The notes under the pieces: model-generated
The model's input: the letters and a program-made list of their open reading frames with translations, nothing else
What the model was told of the DNA's origin: nothing
Database searches by the model: none
Made by a program: the position numbers and the translations under genes
Part shown: one piece after another, positions 33,897-45,843 of the stretch
How the letters are laid out: each line of letters starts with the position of its first letter
Numbering within the stretch: the stretch's first letter is position 1
DNA from: Jaapia argillacea MUCL 33604
Taxonomy: Eukaryota; Basidiomycota; Agaricomycetes; Jaapiales; Jaapiaceae
DNA: 64,000 bases
NCBI GenBank assembly: GCA_000697665.1
Contig: KL197718.1
Span: forward strand, 751,099-815,098
Reading direction: 5' to 3'

Positions 33897-35163
33897 TCAT
33901 TCGTGTGTTCTTTCGTGGCGTTTCATATCGCTGCATCGGGTGAAGGGCTTGTTACATACCGGGCAGGCATATGGCTGTTCCCCGGTATGGATTCTATTGT
34001 GATCTGAATCAGAATAATCGTTCAGCAAGGAACCCTGAGAGAAGCCAAAGAGAATCGCGTACCCTCTAAGTTACTCTTTCGAGTGAAAGTTTCACGACAC
34101 AAGGGGCAGACATAAGGAGCGGGATTCTTACGCCGGTTATGGGCTGCCGTCCTGATGCCTGGTGTGATTACTTGCTGTTCAGTGATACCTGAGAAGGGAG
34201 GGATTGCCGGAGTTGGATCCACTATCAGATAAGCGGGATCGTAGTCTGAGGGCCTTGGCGATCCTGTGTATATACTCGTGTCACTTGCCACAGAAGGACT
34301 AGGCAGAGCACTGGGATAGGGTGATGATCTACTAGACGAGAGGGCGCGACTCCGACTCCTCCTAACCTTGTCGCCATGTGGAGTATGCACAGCGAGAAAC
34401 TCGCTTCTGCCTCGATGTGACTCATATATCATCGGCGGAGGCTGTGCGATCGGAGAGTGGTTATCGGCTGTTCTACCACTGTGATCGAATAGCGATGGAC
34501 CCATGAGACTCTCGGTGGAAGGGAATGAATGATTGAGCATAGTACCCCCTTCTCTGGGTAGATAAGGAGAATTGGCAACGCCTACGTCAACAGTGGCGGA
34601 CGGCCAGTTATCACAACGTCGCTCAATGGGTGATACGGACACAGAGGACGACGAAGGATAGGTGGAGGGGGCGGAAGAATTGCTTTCCGAAAAGTCATCG
34701 TTGGTGTGTGGACTCCAACTCGGATGAAATGGTAGGCGAGGCTGATCGAAGACTTCGGAGTCGCATGCTAGACGATAGACTCAGACCGAACCAAAACCAT
34801 GGAATGGGATAAGGGTGCTCACAATTCAGAGACCACTCAGCACGGTTGTCGTAAGTTGGACCGAAAAGGGAGGAGATATCATTATCACGTATCTCTTGAT
34901 CTCCAAACGGCCGTGGCGACTGGACTGCAATCATAGGGACCGGCGCGTGGAATATCGGCAGATGGAGTTCCAAGGGCGGCGGGTCATTCAACATCGTGGA
35001 GGCCACATCTTCGTGCCCCGGGGGATAATCGGGACTGAGCATCAAAATCAGTTGGCTTGCACAACTAATAACCGAGACCGCCTTTCATTTACCTGCCATG
35101 TGCTGAGAGGTCATCGCCGATTAAAAGCGAATCCAAATCATTTGGTGGGGGTAACGATTGCAT
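33897..35163 (-). CDS. Two-finger C2H2 zinc-finger protein, probable transcription factor
   Basis: complement(join(33897..34003, 34063..34767, 34823..35034, 35093..35163)), 364 aa; introns of 59, 55 and 58 bases. The C-terminus carries two tandem C2H2 fingers: C315/C318/H331/H335 ([21 protein letters not shown]) joined by the classical linker TGEQP to C343/C346/H359/H363, ending six residues from the stop. The intron inside finger 1 splits its Asp codon, and the spacing is exact only when spliced. The first 310 residues are acidic, Pro- and Ser-rich and probably disordered, as usual for fungal regulators; a basic patch [10 protein letters not shown] may aid nuclear import. The start at 35163 ([14 protein letters not shown]) rests on the first intron, whose length and CTGAT branch-like site match the others. 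Target unknown. Confidence 0.85.
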
Positions 35164-38100
35164 GGAGGAAATGTATAAGAGGGGCTGGCTGGGTAAATCA
35201 GTGCTTGAGTTTGATCTTGGAACAAAGCTGAGTTATATAAGTAAACTATCAGGCGACGCTCGAGGCGTACAGGTCACAAGGAGTACCCAACCTGACGGCA
35301 GGACAAGATGAAATGAGAACATGTGTGTTCTGGGCTTGGATTGGTGGTGGCAGGACGCATCATTGAGAAGACGATGATTGCAGGTCAGCGTGAATGCGAG
35401 TGCCGACAGAGAGCTCCGAACACCGAACAAGCGCCCACCGAGGTCATCTGGCCTGACCAAGATTAGGAACGAGAGTCTTATCTGACCAAAGTAGACTAGC
35501 GGACTACCAGGGCACGCTGAAGCCTGGCAGGGCGGCTCTGCGATGCAAACTCTCTGGCCAACGGTGCTGTCAGAAACCGATGGATTAGGGTCTCGCTGAA
35601 GTGTCGAAGTTGTTCTGTTACGGCAAAGCCGATCTGAATCCATGGAGATGCCGCATTTTGGTAATGTAAACGCCATCCTAGGTAGACAATCAAGCCAGAA
35701 GGAGGTTAGAGAAGTTCGAGCGCAGTATGTACATGCGATGAATGCGTTGGTTGCTTACAGCATCAAGAAGCTAGGAGCGGCACCTAAGCTGGTTCACAGC
35801 CACCTCAAATGAAATCGGCGGTCACGATTTTGAAGTTGGGTATTGCACGCTAATAAGCCGCGAAGGAGCCCAGTCACGGTTCAATGGATTTTTTTAGGCA
35901 TAAGGTTCATTACGTACCATTATCGATTCGCCACAACCGCATTCTCGTTTGAACATTGAGTCGAGGTTTTGAGGTCTACTTGAACCTCTCCAACAATCTA
36001 ATCTGGCTCGTAAAAAGCCTCGAGCCGGACGATGTTGGAGGGGTGGACGTAGATACTGCCCACGACAGTGAGTAACAACCTGGATCCGCCATCCTAGATC
36101 CTCGGAATTGTAACGTTCCCCCCAAATCTCGGTAGACGTGTGGCACAGAGATGTAGGCGGAACAAGGAGATCTTTGCATGCTGGTGGGGATCTCGGGTGC
36201 ACCTGAAAGCATCGAGCAGCGAAATAACCCAAAGGTGCCAAGGAGATGGCGCAAAAAACAGGCAATATTCGGGGTTTTCATGGGTGCACCGCAACAGATT
36301 CTGCAGGGTGACAATTCAGTGAGCACTGGCACTAGTGAACCGTATCACGGACCGTCGATGAAGCGCTTGCTGAGATCCAGGTGAGGCAGCAATGTCAAGA
36401 TAACTTGCCAATAAAGAGCAAGTCAAAGAACCCCAAACTCAACCTATTGCGCAAAGAGAAGACGATCCCTGCAGGGTCCCCAAGACAATTTGCCTGAGCG
36501 CACGAGGAAGGCATGATATCGGCCGGGGACGCAATGGAAACAGCTCATGCCCACTCAGGTGACGCCCTCATGCGCAACCCCGAACTTTACCTGGTTCGAT
36601 TCGCGTCTGAATGCGTCCAACAGGATGATCTGGGGATGGAAAGTCTGAGACGATCCTCCCACGATGGATGCAATGGCCAGGAGGACGCATCCATGAGATG
36701 ATGAGGTGAACGCAATCGTACTTTCGCCGAACACGGGTTAACCAGCACCCTTCCCAAATAGACAACCACGGGTCACAAAGGCACGGTTGCATGTAAGCCA
36801 CGCGCACAGGAGTATTGTGGAGTCCCAGGCTAAACGGAGTGAACAACGGATAGGCAATGAGCTGCCAAACGAATAACTTACCCACTTCTTCAGATGAGTA
36901 TATCATCCTGTTTCCAAAGCTCGTTCCCATGGCATGAACTGGTCAATCGATATGGGCCTTCACTTTCAGGTCGAATCATGAATCATGAATTACCCCATGA
37001 AGATGACCGGGATGGCCGCAATGACACGAACCAGCTAGATTGAAGTCCCTGCATATCTGCTTGTCGTGTCGAACGTTGAGAAGGACGAAAGTCATCGCGA
37101 TACGATTCGCGATCGATAGGGAATTGATACAGTAGAGTTTGGCACATTCCACGCCGAACCCACGCTGACCTACTTCTGTGTCGCATTTGATGGTCCGATT
37201 GAAATGCCGGGGCATCGGTGAAGCAGACGTTTTCCAAGATCCTCCTTTGTTTTGTTGTGATGGATCTGGGAGACGAGCCTTGAGATGCTAGAATGCTCCA
37301 ATTCGAACATCGTGCAAAACATGAACATGGATAATTGGGGGTTTCTTGATGTTATCGGTCCAAGCAAACTCGAGGATGGGGGTATGCAGTGGAAAACGGA
37401 GGTCACAGGTCACAGGTCACAGATTCCACGGATCGGCACTGCATGTCACGCGGGCCGAGTCACAATCATGCGACTGGGAGTTCCTTGCCATCCCCGAGAT
37501 CCCCGATATCTGAAGGGAGGAATCCCCGAGATCCCCAAATCCGTTCACGCGTACGTCGTTGAGTTTTTCTAAGTACTGAAGGAGGCGCCTTGAGAACATG
37601 CACCGTTTCGACTTAGACCTGATGGAATTAGCTCAGATCCCTTCTTGACAGTTGGTTGCTCCGGATTGCTCCTTGGTTGGTCGTTTTCACAAAACGCATG
37701 GGCCCTTCTCTCTTGTACTGTGATATGAACAATGTTCGAATATGTGGTGCCCATAACTTGCGCGTGCACGTACGATGAAGTTCGATACCCAATGGTAAAG
37801 TTCGATGTGGGCACTCGTTGCTCTTGTGCCAGGTCGTGCTTAACTTCGACGCGATGAAACAGAGTTCAACGTGGGTACTTGTTGCTCTCGTGCTCCAGTG
37901 CTAAGTTGTGCTTTGTGACATTTGTCTCTGATTTCTCTCGTGTCCTCGCTCACCGACTTCAAAATGGCAACTAAAAGCCCATGTATGTAAATCAGCTCCG
38001 TCTTACAGCCTCGTCTCACAAATCTAAGTAGTAGTATGGTCTGGGGTAGTTTGGGATCTCTGATGCAGGCCCAAAATACATCAAAGCCAGCGATCTTCTT

Positions 38101-38324
38101 CGCATGAGTCGGGCCTTAAAAAACTGCTGCCACCCACCTCTTACCTTGTACTCGTAGGTGCCGAGTAGCCATGTGCTTCAACATTCCTGGACCTTATTCT
38201 CCGTCATACCAATTATTCAAGGCTGCTACCTTCTAGGGTGCAGTGCTTCTTCCGCCAGTGCCCCAAATATCTGTGGCCACTGTTGAACTAATCTCAAGTT
38301 TGGTTAGGACAAACAAGACAAGAA
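35164..38324. other. Unique segment without assigned gene
   Basis: Remainder of the segment that interrupts the third array unit. On the minus strand, 36568..36930 (starting MGTSFGNRMIYSSEEVG) and the Cys-rich 36976..37215 (ECAKLYCINSLS ... CRDFNLAGSCHCGH) are open, but I found no convincing exon chain. Short repeats occur at 37403..37425 (GGTCACA three times) and a CCCCGAGATCCCC pair at about 37494..37545. From about 38325 array homology resumes. Confidence 0.4.
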
Positions 38325-39899
38325 ACATTGCTCATACGTTGGCAATGGACTATAACATTGAAATTTGTCCGTGGGTCTGCCTATCTCAAGCCTCGTGTCA
38401 GGATTTTAGCACTTATCCTTCTTTTCGTTCACTTATATGGTCCTACTGATACGAAGCTCAATTCGTCCGCAATCTAACGATGGGCTCGGGCAAAGCTGTA
38501 GATCGCAGTGCAGTCTCTCCCTGCTTCTCGGAATGCTCAGGCGAGGGGCTCTGTGTTTGACTAAGTTTGTGTTCGCCGCTAATACATACAATCCTGGTAC
38601 CCCCTATTCTTGCATCACGGAGTCATCCGTACGTATCTTGCCGTATTTTCAGTGGTGGGTGAGTGATCCCCCCGCGCTGTAACTCATTTACGACAACTAG
38701 GACCTGATGGGACATCTTCAAGTGCCTTCCCTTGTCTCCTCTCAAACACCCGGCAGTAGTCCCGGGCAGCGTCCAATTCGAAAATCCAATGGCCAGCTGC
38801 GAAGTAAGCTTCCTCGAGTCTTCTTGCTCCCCCGCGCCTTGCCGCCAGGCTAATTGGGCTCCGGATGGGACGCGTATGTTTCAAGAAAATTGACATGACG
38901 AATCCCTCACATTGCCCCGTTTCTGTGTTTTCTAACTTCTAGCTTCGATCTCTCTTTAGTACACTCTGACACCCAGAAAAGGATTTCCTACGGTGCCGTT
39001 TCCGATGGGTGCGAAGCTCGCGTGACGATTTTCGCTGGGTTGTTGCCGTTTCCTTCGGGATATAACAATGCACGTTCCCGGCCAGCACTCGTGGCCATCG
39101 TGGAGTGTGAAATCCCCCGATAAGCACTCGAACTTGGCTTTTCCCCTGGCCTAGTTCGATCGAAGCAATCCCAGACAAAGCTACTCACCTTCCCCCAAAC
39201 ATAGTGCATGTGTCATGAATCCTGCGAAGGAGAAATTCACAACCATGCACAGAGCTTCCAAGCTTCAACCGAGGCGGTACATCGTACAGCTAAGGGACTG
39301 CTTACGGTTCACAGCCAGTCACATAAGGCATGCGCCCGCTGGGTAAAACAATGACATCCCAGGAAATCGGCCAGCCCAGAGTTTGGTGGGTAGCCAATGG
39401 TAAGACTCCCCGCACTTTGGAGTGGTCGGACGTCCTCAAGTTCCCTTTACCACAGGTCAATTTTTTATAGCCAGCGACATACATACTCGCCATCCCCGGA
39501 TTACGAGGGAAAATCCCTCGGAGTACGCGGCATGAAAACGAGGCAAGATAGTTTTCTGCCACACAATGTGATTCTGAGGATGCTCGGTAGGTTTCTAGGG
39601 AAACGGACGAAGGGATAGATACGCCCGTGCTGCTGAGGGAGTGACACCGGCGATTGCAGCGATCGAATGTGTAAGGGACGGCTAAGGTGATTCCAGGGAG
39701 GGGAAACGCCTCCACGCCTTGCAAACGGAGAGTATATAAGCGAATGACGGCATCAACTTGAAACCCTCCTCTACATTGTTGTCTTGAATTAGAACAAGGG
39801 CGAATGGGAACTATTCCGGTATCGGTGGATTCAATGCCTTGTCCTTTGTTCCCGCACGGCGGGCGGCTGTCAGAGGGGGGACGGTTACCATTGTTCCCC
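38325..39899. repeat. Array block H/I/J, copy 3
   Basis: Array homology begins near 38325 (GGCAATGGACTATAACATTG, compare about 15060) and runs through H, I (SLTIGYPPNSGLADFLG on the minus strand near 39380) and J (AAAGCTGCGGTCAATGCTC near 39900). The best reading of the H exon is here: EEAYFAAGHWIFELDAARDY (minus, about 38760..38825). This hints that the lost gene coded for a soluble protein; no family recognised. Confidence 0.6.
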
Positions 39900-41795
39900 A
39901 AAAGCTGCGGTCAATGCTCAAATGCTCAGTCCAATATTCTAACGCAGAGCTTTGTGTTCCTCGAGTTCATTATCAACTGTACAAGAATAATGTGAACCGC
40001 TTTTTCTCACTCCTCTCCACCACCCTGCCAAGCTGAACTTGTTGGTGCCCCGAGCAACCCAACTCCAAACGATCACCCTATTTCACGAGAGTCAACCGGG
40101 GCTTGTGCAGTCCGGATATCATGCTCCAGCACACGATCAGGGAAGGTCATTCCAATCGTCTACGACCGCGCAACGTTTTCAGGGCTGGAGCTTCGCAGGA
40201 GTAGGCGGTGTATTCAGCAGGGTCCAGAATAAAGAAGGGTTGGGAAGAGATGAGACACACACATTGAAAAAGTTCCTGATATCTGTAACCATGTTTGTTA
40301 AATTCATCGTGGGGATCATTCTGCAATGCAATCGGCAAGAGTCGGTAACGGCGTTGGGGAGAACGAATAGAATGAACGATATGAAGATAGGGGAATGGAC
40401 GAAGGAAAGGAATGATCAACAGGCTGTCAACAACAAGGGTTTCGATTTCAAAATTATTCTAGATCCCAGTTCGGATGGGAGAGGGATGTCAGTGTCACAT
40501 CTCCGAAGATGACTACGTCGGGCTCCATCTACTTGCGTTCGCATCATAGAATGGGCCAGGATAACTCGAGGCTTGGTAGCAATCGTGAACGAGGGCAGAA
40601 TTTCAACTCAAAGAAAAGGGAAGGTTAGCAAGGAAGATCGGAAACCCACCTCGTCCCACCATCTAGCCAAACCTGTTCACCCATCGTCTCCTTTGTCTGA
40701 TCGACTTTCAACTTCGTCTGGACGCCCTCTGCTTCCTTTTCAGTAACACTCGTACTAGTAGGTACAGCACTAGTCTCCGTAGTGGAGAACCCACTAGGCA
40801 TACCAAGCCCACCACGATCATTCCCACTACCACTGGCTTCACCGGTAGCAGCGGGAACAGGTGACTCGAGTTGGTTCCCGCTGCCGACGGAGGCTCTGCT
40901 GGGCCCCGCATCCGAGGTGGAGGGATCTGTGAGGGTAGCCGGGTTGTGTCTTCTGAGAGACGGTTGGCAACACGGAGTTCGATCAATTGGCCAGGGAGGA
41001 CATTGAGTATCCGAGGAGGGGCACTGCTGTAAGACAGCTTTTGTTAGCTTTGATTTCGACTCAAAAACTCAAGAGAGGTAAGTATAATGGCGGGGAGGTG
41101 GCTGAGAAGGAACAGATATATTGGAAGGAAGGATGTAGAAAGGGGGCATACCCAGAGTGAATTTCGGAAAGAATTTGGGCATTCGCGGGGTCGTCGTATC
41201 GCATCAGTTCACCATCTCCGATGTTGAAACCATCCCGCCAAAATGTGATGTGGCGAATCGCCGCGATTTCATTGGCTATCAGCAAGGAGTAGCATCAATT
41301 ACTAGATAACAAGAGAGGGGGCTGAAAAATAGTAGCAAGCGTAAAAACCGGGTTTGTGCCAAGCGGGCAGAAACAATAGACACCACACCAACATTATAAG
41401 CTCAACGAACAATGGAACAACGAAAAAAAGGGAGGGATATTTACATACCAGGCTCAGGGATTTGCTCAATGTTCGAAACGGGGATACAAGAGCTCTGAGC
41501 TTCATTACTACCGAGGGTATGTTCTCCCCTTGCAAGGATGCCCAGTTGAGCGTCTTCTGAGTTAGTCATGCCAGGTGAGGGTGCAGCTCTAGATTAAAGG
41601 GTACATCAAAGCGACCACATGAGAAATGAAGATGAGAAGGCGGAACGAAAGGGAGGCGACTCACTCGGGGAGTGGGCAGAAGAGCAAGTAGGAGGGGCAG
41701 CGAGTCTTGGGACGGGTGAAAGATCAGAAGACGAGTTGATGAATCCCGGGATAACTCTGACAGTGTGTCGAATTCATCTGAAAATCAGGCGGGAC
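39900..41795 (-). pseudogene. Shp1/p47 relic S4
   Basis: Exon 8 at about 40060..40205, exon 7 at 40255..40325, exon 6 at about 40660..41035, exon 5 ([20 protein letters not shown]) at about 41150..41280, exon 4 at about 41450..41580. Homology stops at the exon 3 edge near 41675. The displaced exon 7 fragment follows at about 41730..41790, as in S2 and S3. Frames are broken in several exons. Confidence 0.8.
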
Positions 41796-43100
41796 TATGG
41801 GAGGAATATGGACAAAAGAAAGATCAGTTGCATCTGAACAATGCTGCAGTAGCTCCTGACGTAAGCTTCTCACGTGGCACCATCTTCACTGGCACGTCTT
41901 CACGTCTTCCTATCTGCGCTCGCCCTGGCCTTGACCATCGCCGTTGATGTCGATAGCAATAGAAAATTGCGGCGACAACCACTGATGCTGGAGCCTGTGA
42001 CACCCTCTCATAGCCCCCACATATAAGCCTTTCAGCGCAGAATGGGAGCACTGTCGAAGGTTTGGTAACTAAAATTTTGTTTTCACGGCTCTTTGTGGCT
42101 GACAAGGGGTCGACGAACACGACGCCCACTGCCGTCCTCGACAAATCGATAGCCCGCGACTCGCCCTTTCTCTTCCACCCCTAACCCTACCCCACCGACG
42201 GCAGAGGATTGTCAAAGTCAAGGATCTCGACATAAATGGTGAAGATCCCCTCCAGGACGTGAAGAAAGAGGCCAGACGGCACAAGCTCGACAGGGGTCGA
42301 AGCCATGCAGGTTCGTGACCTTATTTCCCCTCCTACTGCCCCATTGCAATTGCAGTACTTATCTCGTATTCCCTTTCAAGTTAGGCTGAGTATATTCGCC
42401 AACAAGCAGGATGGGCTCGTCAAAACAACAAGAAGCAGGCCAACTACGAGCTCAGCAGGAGGAATAGTTGCGTCAACCAGCAGACTCCACTGCACTGAGC
42501 GGGGGCTGACGGCCGCAACAACAACCTATTTTCGGCAGGCTTCTGAGGCTCGGGTGCGATCTCTCGGTCAGGTCTGAAGGAGTCGGAGCCTTTCCACTTC
42601 AATTCAATTTACGGCGGCTGTATTGTCGAATAACCCATTCGTCATCTCGATGCGCCGGCCTCGAGATCTGTCCCAGGCCCACCCGAAAGACAGGTAAGTA
42701 TAGGAGAGAAGCACGAGGGCTGATCAGGAACATGCGAGCCAGTGCGCGGCTTGCTGGATTGTTGGCTTCTAAAGTGGATGATGGATCGATAGGTTTGGAA
42801 ATGTTGAACAATTCATATGTATTTGTTTTCATTTGCTCCCTCAATGTATCGGTTTATCGGGATGCCTCATGCCACTGCTGTCACAGCATATCCGCGAGCA
42901 AATAACAATGAGACTAGGTAGATCGGCTGATCGGCTTACCTCCGTTGTGGCGTTGTCATTCACACCATTCTTCGTAGGTTCGAACTATACTGTTACATAC
43001 ACAAGCTGGGAGAATCACGGACCACCACCCGTATATCTTTACATCTTTGTCCATTTTCCATTGTAGAGATTAATTGCAGGAGATTCTAAAGCGTGGTCTT
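41796..43100 (+). pseudogene. Junction block D4 and epsin relic E4
   Basis: Collinear with E3: exon 4 remnant with CATGCAGGTTCGTGACC near 42305, exon 5 start near 42395, poly-Gln remains (CTCAGCAGGAGGAATAGTTG), exon 6 start CGAATAACCCATTCG near 42630 (the NNPF codons), exon 6 end near 42780, and last exon and 3' UTR to about 43075. It keeps more of exon 6 than E3. Non-functional. Confidence 0.7.
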
Positions 43101-44683
43101 AGTGTGGAATACGAGAATTCCGTTCAGTGGTATGGCGAGATTGACAGGTCCAATCACCTACAAGATCCGCCACGACTCTGATCTCAGTGATAGCATTGCC
43201 ATCAGAACACCTTTTCTTTTAAATTTTGACACCATACCCCCACCTCGGTTCGCCACCCGAATCGGTATGCTCTTGTCGCTTCAAGGCTTTGCTGTAGAAG
43301 CCACCGAAAACGAGAACCAGCAGGTAGTCTAGGCGCAGGGGATGGAATCGAATAGCAATCGGGAGCTGGGTGTCTTGAGGGTCTATGATACCGCCAAAAG
43401 GGTTCAAGCCTCTTGATGGACGTCGGCGGTTGGTATCGCATTATGGCAGTTATGAAAATCATTTGTGATACTTGGGCATGTGAGGAAAGATGCGGTGTGT
43501 TCGGGCTGTTTCTCGTGAACAGAACTTCCGTTGAATACATAGTAACATACCATTCAAGTTACGCCTCGATATTCAAGGCACTAATCCGAGAGTTTGGCCT
43601 TCAGAGATGTCCGAGCAAGTTGCCATATGGAGTGAAATATACCGTTGTACAACAGCGGCCAAACGTCGCGAAAAATCCACGGGCAGGGTCCTACAAGGCC
43701 AGGATGAAGAAGGAGCTGCCAGTGAATCCAAGAGCGGGGATCGAAATGCCATTTCAAGTCAAACACCAGATATCAGGGGAGAAAATGCGTGAGGTGTTAA
43801 CGCAAATAACTGGCCATAAGATACCACACCACACATCCAAGCATTTGGCGACCGACTGGTGGTTGCGGAGTCGTAGTAGCTCATTCGAAAATGAATGTAC
43901 AAACGGAACAGAAATTACAGAATAGCATTCTCACACCCGCGGCGTCGGGTTCTGACGCTGCTCTTATTCGCTTCAGCTCTCTTGGAATCAGCTTCCTGCT
44001 GGTATGTACTAAGTAGATCCTCGGTCCCGCTCGTTCGTCATATCATTTTCCGAGGAGATCGGGGTTTCCATCAGGAAAGCCGTCTGCTGGGGAAATTTTA
44101 TGGTGTCGTTCCCCTCTTATTCGCAGAGGTTACTGGGCAGCCTTGCGAACGATAATCTCTTCCTTGCTGGGCTGGATGCTGAGGTGTTTCCTTCCAATCA
44201 TTAGCCAAACACCGCCCAGAGCCAAAAGTCTGCGAGTCGATCCAACGGATTCGGATCGAATTTCGTCAAGCCACCCTTACCCCACATCATGCATCAGGAT
44301 TCGATTGGGGTAAGTTTGATATCTGTTCCTTACTGTATCCTGTTATCTTCCATTTTGTTTTCGGCGCTTCCCAATGGTTGTGTGACTAAAGGACTTTGTC
44401 CACAGGCGACTCAATTCCACTAGCTGTGATCGTGCTGGTGATCCTGTCCTTACGTATGATCCTTCTCGCAGGCCATTTCACCTTGTGCAACGCAGTAAGT
44501 TGATATTGCTTACCACGGTCCTCCTTCCAATATAATTATTTGTCATGAAATTAGGTACGCTCAGGGTACGGGAATGGGGGGGTTCTACTATGTGGGTCAG
44601 TCGATCATATCATACGATGCCTCGACGTGGACAATGGGATATTAGGGATGTACAATGTATGATTCGCAAATATTACGAGCTGT
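43101..44683. repeat. Array block F/G, copy 4
   Basis: F anchor 43200..43500, G anchor 43575..43760. A 170-aa plus-strand frame at 43413..43925 lies across the two repeats; its equivalents in other copies are broken, so it is probably chance. From about 43950 to 44680 it matches the flank upstream of K2 and K4. Confidence 0.5.
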
Positions 44684-45843
44684 TTATGAAAACCTGGGGT
44701 TAGCTCTGGTTCCGCCGCCACATTTGGCGCCATGGAGAAGAAAAATCAAACTCCCTAAGGAAAGCCGGCTTTCGGGCCTTTGGTTACAACACGCTCGGAA
44801 ACTCGCCCAAAGCGAGTCGGGAATACGAGGAGGTTTAGGGATAGTCATCGCAAGTCCCATGTTTCTCCTTAGTTTTATAAGAAATTGGTTGGCAGATCTG
44901 ATATCAGCGAAGGGGCGCTGATATGTGTACGCCTAACCGAATTAGCAAACACTCCAAGAATCGACAGACAATGATGAGGCACACCTCGAGGATAGTCAGC
45001 CCGAAAGAGTATGTGTCCGCTGAAAAGCTCTGTGATACTTCGGGCCCATTCGTGGGCACCAATTGTTCTGGAGCTTTCCACCAGAGGAATGGATCCATGG
45101 TCTCCCCCGTAAGTGATTCTATGATAGGATAGAGCCCGAAATCCGCTAATCGGGCCTGATCGTCGTCGTCTATGAGGATATTTGACTAGGTGACGGAATG
45201 TCAGAACAACGAAGAACGGCGGAGAGGTTATCCGCGATACGCACCGCATGAATCCTACCGTGGATGATACCACAAGAATGCAGATACTTCAAACCTTGAG
45301 CCGCTTGACGAAGCTTTTGTGTCTTAGAATGTCATCGTTGTCTGAAGACTCGATATGAGGAATACGTACTATCATGGGCAATCTGACTAGGGAGCGGTGC
45401 TTGATGCAGTAGTCGACAATATTACCGTTCCGATACATTGGCTGGACGAAGGTTGGCAAAGGGTAGTCGTAGATTATCTGAAAGAAGGTTGCGAGGTGGG
45501 CGTGGTTCAGATGGTTCCATTCGCGAGTAGTCGAGAGGGACACCTGAAATGCACAAGTGTGAGTTATGCCAAAGGGAATATGGAACGAAGTAGGGTCACT
45601 GGCCTCACGGGCGTTCTGGATTTTTGTCCTCACCACCCTGTGCAACAGCTGTTGTGATTGGGCGTTCCATCCTGGTTGACGGCCGGGAATGTATAGACTA
45701 GAATATTGCCCTTCCGGTGAGTACTTGCCGACGTATCTGTCGCCGAGATTCTGCGTTACATGTCAACTTGAGAGAAGCTAGTATTGAAGTGACGGTAAGG
45801 GACGCACGATGTCGACATGACTAGGAGTTCGGGTAAGGGACAT
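44684..45843 (-). CDS. TKL-like pseudokinase K5
   Basis: Start MSLTRTPSHVDI at 45843; first junction phase 0 into NLGDRYVGKYSPEGQYSSLY. The Gly-loop region is about nine residues longer than in K2 and K4 (an extra PGWNAQS). Then HRVVRTKIQ, TTREWNHLNHAHLATFFQ, YRNGNIVDYCIKH, GIIHGRIHA, DFGLYPIIESL, WWKAPEQLVPTNGPEV, ADTYSFGLTILE and a C-lobe exon (RPFADIRSANQFLIK, RIPDSLWASFRACCN) with stop at 44684..44686. The catalytic loop is HGRIH instead of HRDxK. Compared with K2 and K4 the activation segment keeps two extra residues (ETMDPF), as in K1 (DIRDPF), so K5 is probably nearer the ancestral form. Confidence 0.62.

Noticed and set aside
43413-43925. 170-aa plus-strand open frame
   Set aside because: It spans two array blocks, is not conserved in the parallel copies and has no domain.
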